Translations under genes and position numbers: made by a program | Notes under the pieces: generated by a model | What the model saw: only the letters and a program-made list of their open reading frames with translations | Databases searched by the model: none | Told to the model about the DNA's origin: nothing | NCBI GenBank assembly: GCA_963575745.1 | Contig: CAUYUJ010015279.1 | Location: forward strand, 55,001-119,000 | Direction of reading: 5' to 3' | DNA length: 64,000 nucleotides | DNA from: Prorocentrum cordatum | Lineage: Eukaryota > Sar > Dinophyceae > Prorocentrales > Prorocentraceae | Shown here: one piece after another, positions 43,851-53,844 of the stretch | How the letters are laid out: each line of letters begins with the position of its first letter | How positions within the stretch are numbered: position 1 is the first letter of the stretch

Positions 43851-45157
43851 CTAAGCCCAAAGAGAGGGCTCCGTGTCGAGAGCAACCAACTTATGCGGCC
43901 TCTCTCCTCTTGCCTCTAGCTTCCTGGAGGCCTCAACAGCTCTGAAAACAATTGACCCTGGGCACTCGGCCTGCCCAGGCTCTGAAACACGGCAGCGGCG
44001 GCGCCAGCGGCTGCCGTCGGGGCCATACCAATCATGCTCGAGAATCGGTCGCGCGGGCCGAATCAGGCCAGCCGCGCGGGGCCGAATCGGACGAGCCGAA
44101 CGGCGATCGACGACGCAATCCCGACTATTCGTCGCAGTCCCGACGGTGCCAAGCCAGTGCGCGACACGCTCCACAAGCGCAAGCGACTTCAGCCGCCTCA
44201 TCCTAGCCTCGACGGGCACACGCACTCTAGCAGCCGAATGCTTGGCCCACACATCGGCCTGATCATTTCCGAATTTGTCACGTCTAGACACGAGCCCCGA
44301 CACCACGGCCTGGGTGGTGGAATGCGCCTTTACCTGTCGCACCACCAAGCCGTTCTCGCCGAGGCCCCCGAAATCTTCAAGAAGCCTCCAAAAGACACGC
44401 CACAAAGAAGCCCACGCACAACAGAAAGCCGTGGTCCTGTCGGGACCTCGAACATAAATGCCTTCAAAAAGACAAACTTGCTGTCAGTGACAGCCTCGAT
44501 CGGGGGCATCGCCACTTTCAGCAGCTGAATTAGAGCAGTCAATTCAGCCCCGTCAATGTCTCTAACGGGGCCATCGCAGAGGCCGTAAACCACATCCAGG
44601 ACTCCAAGCGGATCCGACGCGAGCGTGACGATGGCCCAGCCAGCCACAGCGCCAGCCGCCCAATCGCCCTCAAAAACGGCTCCGTCAAGGTAGGCCTCAC
44701 GCGCTTGAATCAAACCTAAGCCCTCATGCCTGCTCCATACAACCTGCTGCTCACTTGGGGGCCTCCATCCCACGGGCACCTGAGTAGCTGCCCACAGACA
44801 TCTTTCCAGCAATAGCTTCACCGCTGGTTCGTCAGCACGATCAGTCAGCACACGAAACTCAGGAGGCACGTGCAGCTGATCCGCTCCCTCGCAGAAGAAG
44901 TGTCTGTGTAAAAGCGTGCCCGTCGAATCACATGACAGGCAGCCATCATTCTCCACGTACCCTGCCTCGAACTTCCTGGACATCGGCCACTGACCATTCA
45001 CGACCACGGATCTAAGGTGACCTCGTTGAGCGAAATCCAGTCTCACCCAGGTTTTTGCACTCCTGGGAAACACATCGGCCCGTGGACAACAAGAGACGGA
45101 TCGGCTCCCATGCAGCGCCTTTCTCCAGATGCCCCAGAGACTCGTCCAGGGAAACAT
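43851..45157 (-). pseudogene. LINE element A: Cys-His knuckle and RNase H
   Basis: In the frame 45157-44330, after about 30 out-of-frame residues, comes DGCLSCDSTGTLLHRHFFC: a C-x2-C-x7-H-x4-C knuckle (residues 73-89). RNase H follows, with Asp158 in AYLDGAVF, Glu205 in DGAELTAL and Asp225 in AVTDSKFV. A frame change near 44400 leads to 44405-43851, with VRQVKAHS (His28) and KFGNDQADVWAK holding the last Asp. All four acidic residues are therefore present, split over two frames. The stop at 43851 is the likely end of ORF2. Confidence 0.7.
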
Positions 45158-47061
45158 ACACCCACAGCCAAGCTAGAATAGCCCTCTCCAGTAACTGCGT
45201 GATGTACCACGGACACACCTCCCTCGCATCGATCAGGTCACCTTCGTGCGTGAGCCACCGAAGGGGTTCTATGACCGCCCAGCCAACGCGCTCCAGAGAA
45301 CGCCGAACAGCCCCACAAGGACCTTGAACCTGCGTCCAGTGCTTGATTCCCTGGCAGCCCAACATCGACACCTCCAGAACACGGGCAGGCACTCAGGACT
45401 CCCAGATGGCCCGCACGAAGGCTACGATCGGCAGCAGCGTAGCCCTGTAGAGCGGATCGATCTTGCCGTGGCACAAGAAAATCAAAGTCCTGCTCGTTCC
45501 TGCCGTTCGCGGTTCGATGGCTGAGAAAGCCAGAGCGCGAGCCGGCTCCAGTTCCCCAGCGCTACACCCAGTGACCGACATGCCATGCGAGTAGGTCGCC
45601 TCAGTGCCAGCTCGAGCAATCCGCGCTGCAACAAGACGTTTCTTGGTTCCTGTCCAGAACTTCTTCATGCGCCTGACCTTCAGTCGAGCTTGAAGCGCCT
45701 TAGATCTACGAACAGTGCGGCACATGCGCCTTCCCGAAGTGCAATCAACTCCCAAATTCCTCTCACGCTTCACTGCAATCGCACCCGTGGTTCGAGCCAG
45801 CTGACACGCAATCACCCCGCGCGCCATCGCATCGTTGGACAAGACGCGTGTTTTATCGGTGTGCACATGCAAATCATATTCAGCCAGAATGCTATGCATA
45901 TCCTTAGTTTCCTGAACTCGTTCACGACGCACACGATCGCGCCCGCCCGCGCGTTGCAACAACAGATCATCAACCACCACCATAGGCATGACCGTTCGAT
46001 GTAGTGAGTACACCTTGTCCAGGGGAAGGATGAGCGCTAACTTAAGCATCGTTGTCGCCCAGCCATCCCCTGGAAGAGTCGTTTGTTCCGTAACAATACC
46101 TTCAGACACCACTGCTCCCAACGCAAGAAACCTCTGCATACGATGCAGCTCCACCTGGGGCCTCAACTGCCATAGAGGAAACCCCGTCGCCACCGCAGCT
46201 TGAACGAGCCCACGATGCTGGACCTGTCCGAAGGCCTGCAAGAGGTCCAGGAGAACCTGAGCCGAGCACCAGAGCCCCTCACGAGACCCATCTTCCCGAG
46301 ACTTGCACGTTGCCCATTCGGACCAAGCGGATTGCTGCCACACCGCCCGCTCACAAGACTTCCCCGCACACGCCCAGAAGTAAGACCTCTGATTGGCCTT
46401 CTCTCAAGACGAAGCCAGCGGGCGCCGCAAGCGGGCCGGTATTCTCGCCAGGACATGGATCAGAGCAATCGGTCGAACTCCGCCAAGCCTCCTGTAAGAC
46501 GGCAATTTGGGCGCTGAGCTTGGGCCACTGCGCCGATGCCTCGATCGACATCAGAAGATCAATGAGACACTCCAGGGCCATGTCATCAAGCTCCAACAAA
46601 TGTCTCGGACGTATAGAATCAAACCCAACGCCTGAGGTCTTCTTGAATGTCCGAAGGACCTTCCGCATCAGCTCGACGCTAGGCCTGGGAGGCCGTTCAC
46701 CCAGCTCTTCAGGCCAGCTGACACACTGATGCCACTGCCCCACCTTCCACCAACGGGACCACTCCTCTTGCAACAAACACATTTCACGTTGCTTGTGAAC
46801 AGGAAGGTGAGCACGTTCCCGATCATGGGCGCAGGGGGCCCAAGGAACCTTCTCACGCGTGATGGCGAACAGACCTCCAGCACCTGTGCCCGCTTGAGCA
46901 GTGACCCACTTCCTGAACTCGCCAATTCGTTGCTTCATATCGCGTTCTGCCAGCTGCGCAGCTCGATGCTTGACCGCGCTAGCCAGAATCTGCAAAGCCC
47001 ACGCCTCCATGTCTCCCAAAGGAATCAGAGACAGCATGCACCACCAGCGTCCCATCTCCAT
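45012..47061 (-). pseudogene. LINE element A: reverse transcriptase, frameshifted
   Basis: The piece 47061-46480 gives KTSGVGFDSIRPRHLLELDD and the fingers region. Next 46343-45393 gives motif A in QVLLDLLQAFGQV (Asp33), then GFPLWQL, motif B-like EGIVTEQTTLPGDGWATTML and motif C in MPMVVVDDLLLQ (Asp125, Asp126), followed by HVHTDKTRVL. The thumb-like region continues in 45392-45012 (RSLERVGWAVIEPLRWLTHE). Frameshifts lie near 47000, 46480, 46360 and 45400. The catalytic Asp residues of motifs A and C are still present. Confidence 0.7.
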
Positions 47062-48190
47062 CAGGTACCGAGGTCACTGCCGCAGACGCCGCACAAATAA
47101 GCTTGCGAGCCGAAGAAAGCGCACGCATGCGAGTAAGAGGCCGCTGCCAACAACCAGCAAATCTGAGCGCAACACCAATGCTCCGAAGCCAGAGAACGGC
47201 AGGCGACACACGGGGGAACCTGGGAGGCAGTCTGGGCAATGCGTCTACCCATTGGGGCCCCACCCTTCGATCGCGCCCACGCATTTTCCGAGCCAGATCG
47301 GGCGGCACCTGAAACACGTCGACCCATTGCCGCTCAGCAGCTGACGCGAATGCCTCCCAGCCCCGAGACAACTGCTGATGTGAAACTTGGCCCGGCGGCA
47401 TGAACTGTCGAATATTGACCCACGTACTTTCGGAGTCAAAGCTCGAGCATCCATCAGGCCGATCATCAGGAAACAGGCGCGGGACCGGCAAGACTCGCAT
47501 CTTGGGCCTGCCCACAGTAGAAGCGATCTGTAGACATACCACCGAATGGGGACTGAGTGGCACCTCAGGATGCACGTGAGCTGTCACTGTCTCAAGGCCA
47601 TCTGATACCAAGAATAAACCGATCTGGCGGCCCGCAGGAGCACAGGTCCCAACATCAGGGCCAACAATGGTCGCATCGAACCAATCCATTTCCCCTGCTG
47701 CTCGTAGATCGTTTGGCTCATTGTTGAAGTCACCCGCAATCACGCAGGGCCTGCCTATCATGCGCACACGCTCCGCCACCAAGAATAAGATCTCCAGGCT
47801 AGCGGCTGCCATGCCAATCTTGCCATGCAGGCGCACGTTCACTAGGACAACCCCCGCCTTCGAGAATCCAGAATGCAAGCGGCACGCCGCCCGCCCTGGA
47901 ACAATGACACATTCCACTCCTTCGATCACTCCCAGCCCATGATGCTGCGCACAACAACAGAGCAATCCACCACTACCTGAACCACGCCGCCCATCAATAC
48001 ACTCCACTGCAGGAGACAGCGTGCAAATCCAACCCAAAACACGCATCCGGCACGACTCCTCGCATTCACGTGGATTCAGATGTGTCTCCTGAACCATGAT
48101 GGCGTCCGCCTGATCGAACATCAGACACTTCGCGTCCGCATCCTCGGTCGCCAACAAGTCAACAAACGTAGAGAAAATATTGACGTGCAT
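46979..48190 (-). CDS. LINE element A: ORF2 start, AP-endonuclease (EEP) domain
   Basis: From the Met at 48190, 25 bases after the ORF1 stop, 403 residues are open. Residues 5-38 (FSTFVDLLA...ADAIMVQETHL) give the first acidic motif (Glu35). RPCVIAGDFNNEP at 148-159 is the GDFN motif. Residues 190-197 read IGLFLVSD, where family members usually have Asp in place of the Gly. SPHSVV at 213-218 is the final His motif. This domain nicks the target site in LINE insertion. The frame is also open upstream, inside ORF1, but that is a shadow. The frame ends at 46979, just past a frameshift into the RT part. The Asp-to-Gly change suggests lost activity. Confidence 0.7.
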   Translation of the reverse strand: MHVNIFSTFVDLLATEDADAKCLMFDQADAIMVQETHLNPRECEESCRMRVLGWICTLSPAVECIDGRRGSGSGGLLCCCAQHHGLGVIEGVECVIVPGRAACRLHSGFSKAGVVLVNVRLHGKIGMAAASLEILFLVAERVRMIGRPCVIAGDFNNEPNDLRAAGEMDWFDATIVGPDVGTCAPAGRQIGLFLVSDGLETVTAHVHPEVPLSPHSVVCLQIASTVGRPKMRVLPVPRLFPDDRPDGCSSFDSESTWVNIRQFMPPGQVSHQQLSRGWEAFASAAERQWVDVFQVPPDLARKMRGRDRRVGPQWVDALPRLPPRFPRVSPAVLWLRSIGVALRFAGCWQRPLTRMRALSSARKLICAASAAVTSVPDGDGTLVVHAVSDSFGRHGGVGFADSG

Positions 48191-48215
48191 CGTGAGCACC
48201 CTCCATATTTTCGGG

Positions 48216-49298
48216 TTAGGAATGAGACCTCCCTTCGCCCAGTGACCCTGCCGATCGTAATTTCTTGTCGGCCTCCTCACGAAGCTCCTGGACGAGACGC
48301 TTCTTGTCGGCATCTGAGTTCGGGAAGTCTGGCGACAGGCCTTCCACCATGTTGTCCCACTCCACGTCGGACAAGCTGCTGTGATGCACGTCCTCGGGCA
48401 CTGGGAGACTATCACCACTGAGATCAACGATGCACGCCGTACCGCCTCCCGTATCCGTAGCACCCTCTGCAGCGCCGCCGCCTCCTGCCGCCGCTGCTGT
48501 GGCCGCCGCGGCGGCCCCCGCCAGCACCGCTCCTCCGACGCCATCTCGGTGGGCCGTGAGCGCCTGCAGCAGCACCGTGAGCGGCCCCGCCAGCGCTGCA
48601 CCGACCTGCTGCTGCCAGCCAGGGTGACTGCTGAGTACCTTCGCCACGTGCGAGGCCGCCGAGACCGCCGACTCCGCCGCCGCCGCAGTGGCGGGGGGGC
48701 AACGAGCCGCCTTGGCCTTGGCCTCCTCCACCATCTGCTTGAGCTCCTGTTCCAGCTTGCCCACAAGGGCCCTGGAGGAGGCACATTGCCCCGTGGCCTT
48801 CTGAATGGCCACCTTCGCTTTGTCAAAGGAAGAACGGGCACGCTGCAGTTCTGTGGCCTTGCTGTCGATGGCCTGCTGCACGTCCTTGGCCTCCTTGACC
48901 GAAACCAAACCCTCGAACCCGATCTCGCGCTTCCATCGCATGTGCTTGAGCTTGTCGCGGGCAGACTGAGACAAAACAGCAGCGGCCGCTTCGAACTGAT
49001 CAGCAGACATCTCAAGCCACACTTTAGCCTGCTCCGAGTCGAGAGCCTGCTGCTGCTGCTGCTGCTGTCCACCGCCGCCAGCGCCTTTGACCGTTCCGTT
49101 GCTTCCTGCCTTGCGCCGAGGGGCTTCGAACACAGCAGGAGGAGGATATGCCCAAGCACCACGAGGCACACGCCACGGCGGAGACGCAGGCACCAAGGAC
49201 GCACCCTTTGGCCCCTGCCCATTGCACCCGGCCTGGCGGCACAGAGCACGGAAGCCGTAATTGTGATAGCCGCAAGACCCGCAGTCCCAGCCACACAT
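48216..49298 (-). CDS. LINE element A: ORF1, zinc finger and coiled coil
   Basis: An intact 360-residue frame. The N-terminus MCGWDCGSCGYHNYGFRALC holds a C6-x2-C9-x10-C20-x4-C25 zinc finger, similar to RanBP2-type fingers and typical of dinoflagellate LINE ORF1. A poly-Gln run is at about 77-84. Residues 95-205 (EQAKVWLEMSADQFEAAA..., then long Lys/Glu/Gln stretches) predict a helical coiled coil, expected to form multimers and bind RNA. An Ala/Gly-rich linker follows, and the C-terminus is acidic to basic (DADKKRLVQELREEADKKLR). The start at 49298 is chosen because the finger begins there and lies about 130 bases downstream of the leader relic. It is the only intact retroelement frame wholly within the window. 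Confidence 0.75.
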   Translation of the reverse strand: MCGWDCGSCGYHNYGFRALCRQAGCNGQGPKGASLVPASPPWRVPRGAWAYPPPAVFEAPRRKAGSNGTVKGAGGGGQQQQQQQALDSEQAKVWLEMSADQFEAAAAVLSQSARDKLKHMRWKREIGFEGLVSVKEAKDVQQAIDSKATELQRARSSFDKAKVAIQKATGQCASSRALVGKLEQELKQMVEEAKAKAARCPPATAAAAESAVSAASHVAKVLSSHPGWQQQVGAALAGPLTVLLQALTAHRDGVGGAVLAGAAAAATAAAAGGGGAAEGATDTGGGTACIVDLSGDSLPVPEDVHHSSLSDVEWDNMVEGLSPDFPNSDADKKRLVQELREEADKKLRSAGSLGEGRSHS

Positions 49299-49406
49299 TG
49301 CGGAACTGACACAGAACCGTCACCTGACGGCGCGGGCGGCAGGCGCGCGCGCGACAGGAGAGAACGCAGTGGGGGCCGTCCCTTCCCCCCGCCAGTAAGG
49401 CCAAGT

Positions 49407-49426
49407 CCTGAGCCGATGGCTACGGA
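49407..49426 (-). other. Second, decayed DinoSL relic in tandem
   Basis: The minus strand reads TCCGTAGCCATCGGCTCAGG, directly after the first leader copy. It is the leader sequence with the central T-run shortened and two changes. Tandem leader relics arise when an SL-bearing gene copy is transcribed and trans-spliced again. Confidence 0.7.
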
Positions 49427-49448
49427 CTTGAGCCAAAATGGCTACGGA
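49427..49448 (-). other. Spliced-leader (DinoSL) relic, exact
   Basis: The minus strand reads TCCGTAGCCATTTTGGCTC then AAG, an exact match to the 22-base dinoflagellate spliced leader. It precedes ORF1 of element A in sense orientation, and its outer end abuts the (TCC)n tract at 49449. Confidence 0.9.
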
Positions 49449-49612
49449 CTCCTCCTCCTCCTCCTCCTCCTCCTCCTCCTCCTCCTCCTCCTGCTCCTCC
49501 TCCTCCCCCACCCCTCTCCTCCTCCTCCTCCTCCTCCTCCTCCTCCTCCTCCTCCTCCTCCTCCTCCCCTCCTCCTCCTCCTCCTCCTCCTCCTCCTCCT
49601 CCTCCTCCTGCC
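49449..49612. repeat. (TCC)n tract at the 5' border of element A
   Basis: About fifty TCC units with short C-rich interruptions. Confidence 0.95.
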
Positions 49613-49781
49613 CTAAAAACGACGTGCCCCCATCGAGGCGTCGCAGCGGCCACGCGTCCAACCCCGGCGTGCGTCGAAACCCGGTCTCTGGGTGTCCCCG
49701 AAGCGGGCCTCGGGGCCCGCTCTCAAGGATGCGTCTGTTCTGGGGTGCGCTTACGTCGGGCCTGTCCATCCACAGGAAGAA
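49613..49781. other. Spacer with a solo family G end
   Basis: CGTCGGGCCTGTCCATCCAC (from about 49754) resembles the right end of family G and lies directly outside the complete copy. No gene. Confidence 0.45.
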
Positions 49782-50127
49782 TATTCAAAAATAGTTCAAA
49801 AAGAGTCTGGGGACGATTTGTTGACATTTTTTTATACTTTTGGTTTTTCTGTGTTTAAATATGTTCGATTTGTCGTGCAGGGTCCCCCTTTAGGGGGACA
49901 TGCCCGACCTCAGGGCACGCGTACTCAGAGCCAACGCCTGGGGGGCCTTCGTGGGAGCGACGATGGGCTAGCAAGCCCGATCAAGGGAGCACTACGTTCA
50001 CGTCGGGCATGTCCCCCTGCAGGCGGATTTGGGGCGACGAAATAAAAAACGCATCAAAAATGCCCAAACGATATCCAGAAATGGTCAACAAATCGTCTCC
50101 TGATTGTTTCTAACTCTTTTTGAATAC
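49782..50127. repeat. MITE-like family G, complete copy
   Basis: The outer arms TATTCAAAAATAGTTCAAAA...GACGATTTGTTGAC (left) and GTCAACAAATCGTC...CTCTTTTTGAATA (right) are inverted repeats of about 45 bases. Inner arms are GGGGGACATGCCCGAC (about 49896) and GTCGGGCATGTCCCC (about 50005). The core CCTGGGGGGCCTTCGTGGGA is shared with 51749-51888. Partial ends occur at 30665, 35588 and 53480-53616. Confidence 0.8.
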
Positions 50128-50184
50128 CTATACGACCACCCTTCGGGTGATAAGGAGGTTCGGGGGGGGGGAAAGGAACCAACG

Positions 50185-50445
50185 TCTAACCCGATCGGTC
50201 TCACTATCGATCTCGCTATCGATCTCACTATCGGTCTCGCTCGATCGATCTCACTCGATCGATCTCACAATCAATATCACTCGATCTACTTCATTCGATC
50301 AATATCACAATTGATCTGACTATCGATCTCACAACCGATCTCACTAGCGAACTCACGATCGATCTCACAATCGATCTCACAGTCGGTCTCACTATCGATC
50401 TCACGATCGATATCACAGTCGATCTCGCAATCAACGTCATCATCA
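50185..50445. repeat. ATCGATCTCACA minisatellite
   Basis: About twenty units of ATCGATCTCACT/ATCGATCTCACA with period near 12. Confidence 0.9.
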
Positions 50446-51390
50446 TCCTCATCAGCAACATCCTCGTCATCACATCATCAACAAAATCAGCATCAACATC
50501 ATCATCATCATCGTCATCATCATCGGGGCACCATCATCATCACCATCATCATCAACATCCTCATCGTCATCGTCACCATCACCATCATCATTGGGACACC
50601 ATAATCGTCACCCTCATCATCATCGGGACACCATCATCATCAGCAACATCATCATCATCAACATCATCATCACCGGAACACCACCATCATCGTCACCATC
50701 AGCATCATCACCACCATCATCATCGGGACACCATCATCATCAACATCAGCATCATCACCATCATCGGGCCACCAACATCAAAATCATCATCATCACCATC
50801 AACATCATCATCATCATCATCGGGACACCATCCTCGTCATCACCATCATCATCAACATCACCAGCATCGGGACACCATCATCATCACCATCATCATCAAC
50901 AACATCATCATCATCATCATCCTCATCATCATCATCATCGGGACCCTTCATCATCATCTTCATCATCATCAGATCATCATCATCCCATCATCACCATCAT
51001 CAAGATCATCATCATCATCATCGGGACACAATCATCATCATCATCATCATCATCATCTTCATCATTAGCGGCAACCTCATCAGCATCAACATCATCATCA
51101 TCATCGGGACACCATCATCATCACCATCCTCATCATCATGATCAACATCGTCAACCTCATCATCATCATCATCAGCATCATCATCATCATGGGGACACCA
51201 TCATCATCATCATCACCATCATCAGCATCACTATCATCATCATCATCATCATCATCAACATCATCGACATCATCATCATCATCATCATCATCATGATCAT
51301 CATCAGTATCATCATCATCATCGACATCATCCTCATCCTCATCATCATCATCATCATCGACATCATCATCATCTTCTTCATCTTCATCAC

Positions 51391-51457
<67 letters not shown>

Positions 51458-51462
51458 GGGGC
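50446..51462. repeat. (ATC)n array with GGGACACC insertions
   Basis: About one kilobase of ATC trinucleotides broken at intervals by CGGGACACC or CGGGGCACC. This gives a higher-order repeat of irregular length, and a purer ATC run at 51370-51462. Open frames on either strand are artefacts. Confidence 0.95.
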
Positions 51463-51479
51463 ACCGACGGGACACCGGC

Positions 51480-51622
51480 GGGACACCGCGCGGCACCGGA
51501 CGCCGGAAGGGAGTCATTTGGTCCGGCCGCGCCTCAGCCGGAGGCGGGATACCGTCGGGACACCGCGCGGCACCGGTTGCCGGAAGCGAGTCATTTGGTC
51601 CGGCCGCGCCCCAGCCGGAGGA
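51480..51622. repeat. Tandem duplication, 77-bp unit
   Basis: GGGACACCGCGCGGCACCGG...GAGTCATTTGGTCCGGCCGC occurs twice (starts near 51480 and 51557). The unit start GGGACACC is the same phrase that interrupts the ATC array next door. Confidence 0.75.
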
Positions 51623-51748
51623 GACTTTCTTCTCGCCCGCCCACGCAGCTTCGCCTCGCCCGCACGCACTGCACGCACGACCACGAAACCGAAATCGATT
51701 TCTCCGTAGGGGGGCTCTCCGTTCCACTTCGATCTCACCCCCTCACCT

Positions 51749-51888
51749 CCGATTCCTCCTGTAGAGGGACAGGCCCGACTTCAGCGTACTCGGAGTCAAC
51801 TCCTGGGGGGCCTTCGTGGGAGCGACGATGGGCTAGCAATCAAGATCAAGGGAGCAGTACGTCGGACTGGCCCTCCTTGAAAACCCAA
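51749..51888. repeat. MITE-like family G, shorter copy
   Basis: ATTCCTCCTGTAGAGGGACA at the left pairs with GTCGGACTGGCCCTCCTTG at the right. The core matches the complete copy (GGGGGGCCTTCGTGGGAGCG). Confidence 0.7.
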
Positions 51889-52560
51889 GATTAAACCAAC
51901 TGCGCGGGATTGAGCTAGAATGTGCTCTTCTCGGCCACGGATATAACCCGGAGAAGCAATTAAGGAACCCCCCGGCGTTATCATTAGCACCGCGCCGTAA
52001 TTAAATAATTATTTGGGGGGGTTTTCGCCGAGCGATATTATTAGCACCGCGCCAATGGAAGGAAAATAAATAATTCCAGCGCCCCGCCTCGGGTGGCATC
52101 CCAATTAGAATTGTAATGATAATAAGAATACGAATACGAATAAGGAAAAGCTGCGAAAAGCTAAGGAAAAGCTTAGAAAAGCTAAGAGAAAGCTGAGAAA
52201 AACTGGTGTGCCCCCTCCTGGTGCCAGGATAACGCTTCCGGGTGCCGGGTGCGTTATCCTTTCACCGGAGAGGGGGGGGGGGGGTCCTTAATCGCTTACT
52301 CGGGTTACAAGCGCGGATGCTGAATTCAACTCCAGGAGTTGCATCCTGACGTGTGGCCTCCCCCTGACCGTCCTCCTGCCTCCACTGCCTCTGCTTCCAC
52401 GTCTCTTGGCGCTCGCCTCTGAGCAGGCGGAGCTGTGCTCTCTGGATTCGAGGCCCGCCCATCTTGCCTCGTGCATCCTCAAACTCCTCATCCTATCCTC
52501 CTTCGCCCCCTCCCCTCCTACATCCCCACTCTGTCACCCTTCTCCTCCTCATCATCTCTC
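51889..52560. other. Spacer with small repeats and one hairpin
   Basis: TTATTAGCACCGCGCC-type sequence occurs twice (about 51980 and 52040). GAAAAGCTAAG repeats lie at 52146-52200. AGGATAACGC and GCGTTATCCT (52227-52260) form a small hairpin. No gene. Confidence 0.5.
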
Positions 52561-53479
52561 TTCGTTCTCCTAGTCTCTCTCTCTCTCTCTCTCCTCCTCC
52601 TACTCCTGCTCCTCCTCCTCTTCCTCCTCCTCCTCCTTCACATCCTCACACTTTTACCGCTCATCCTCTTCTGTCCTCCTTATGTCTTCCTCTCTCCTCA
52701 TCACGTAATACTTTCCCTTTCATCCACCCTTTCCCCTTTTAGCAACCTCTTCCTGCCCCCAGAACGAACCAGAGCCCACTGGAGCGCCCAGAAACATCCG
52801 TTCAGATCCGCCCGAAAACCTTGATCCTCGATCACCGTCGGCGAAGACGACGAACACCGAATCACTTTCGCAGCCCGGGGAATGCCGCGGGGCGCGACGC
52901 GAGCTCCCCCGGCAGCTGCAACAGGGGTGGTTCGCTCAAGGGATGGTCACTGCATGCATCCTAGGGCTGCGGCAGGCCTCAGCTGTATCGAAACGCGAAA
53001 CTGGATCGGATCCGAAGCAGATTGGATCGCAACTGAATCGGCGCGGGGTCGTATCGGGATCGAATCGCCTCGGTACCTGCATGCTGGATCCTGGTCGGAT
53101 GCCCCCATTCTTCAGGGGGCTTTGGCGGCACCGAGCACGGCCGGGAGCTGCGGGTCGATGAGGGGCAGGCAGAGCCCGGCCGTCTCTGACGGAGAGGAGG
53201 TCGCGGTCAAAAGCAGGTCTCGGCCGAGGGTCAGGGGCGCAGCATGCACCGGAGCGCGCCCTGCGCGGGCAGCTGCGCGCGTGGCAACGGAAGCTGCTCT
53301 GCGGCCATCACCCGCTCATCTGGATGCGTCTCTTACCCGCCGCTCTCAGTGGCTCACACACGCACGCACGCTCTGATCTCGAGAATCCTCTCGCGCGCAC
53401 GCAACTCCACCTGCCCTCTCCCCCCCCGGGCGACCCACCCCTCTTGCATCCCGATACCAAGGTAAACCTCGGATTTGGT
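52561..53479. other. CT-rich tract, then spacer
   Basis: Pyrimidine-rich (TC)n and TCC runs to about 52650, then mixed sequence with GGATCG-type repeats near 53000-53070. No supported gene. Confidence 0.45.
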
Positions 53480-53616
53480 CGGGCCTGTGCGGAATTTGGG
53501 CGAAAAAATTCAAATATTCAAACAATGCACAAACATAGTCAAAACATAATCCAAAAATCGTCCCCGGATTTTTGTTTACTATTCCTGAATATTCCCCCTG
53601 TAGAGGGACAGGCCCG
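53480..53616. repeat. MITE-like family G, left half
   Basis: AAAAATCGTCCCCGG and ATTCCCCCTGTAGAGGGACA plus GGCCCGACT match the left arm and inner arm of the family. The right half is missing. Confidence 0.6.
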
Positions 53617-53844
53617 ACTCAAACCTAGGATGAGGAAACCTCGCTCCAAAACGCTCAGGAACGGTCGCACTGGATCGCTCTGGCACGGCCGCGGCGCCCG
53701 GTGCATCCTCCAGACACGCCGGCTCTCAGAGATCCCTGGTGCACCCTCCTCCGAACTCACAGCATGAGCTCGACCGCAAGAAACCTTCCAGAAGAAACCC
53801 AACCCCTGAGGCCTCAAGACGTCCATCGATTTTGGTGTGGGAAC

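Larger units (their letters stand above)
43631..49448 (-). mobile_element. LINE-type non-LTR retrotransposon (element A), nearly full length
   Basis: Read on the minus strand it has, in order: a DinoSL leader relic, about 110 bases of untranslated sequence, an intact ORF1, and an ORF2 with endonuclease, reverse transcriptase, Cys-His knuckle and RNase H. A 3' segment of about 220 bases follows. (TCC)n lies directly outside both ends on the same strand. ORF2 carries several frameshifts, so it is not autonomous now, but domain order and length are those of a complete element. Confidence 0.8.

Noticed and set aside
48216-49312. Upstream half of the 777-codon minus frame ending at 46979
   Set aside because: It overlaps intact ORF1 in another frame. 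Only the segment from 48190 onward has endonuclease motifs.
50446-51462. CRISPR-like array from regularly spaced GGGACACC repeats
   Set aside because: Spacers are themselves ATC repeats of irregular length, with no long conserved repeat unit and no cas genes. The context is eukaryotic.
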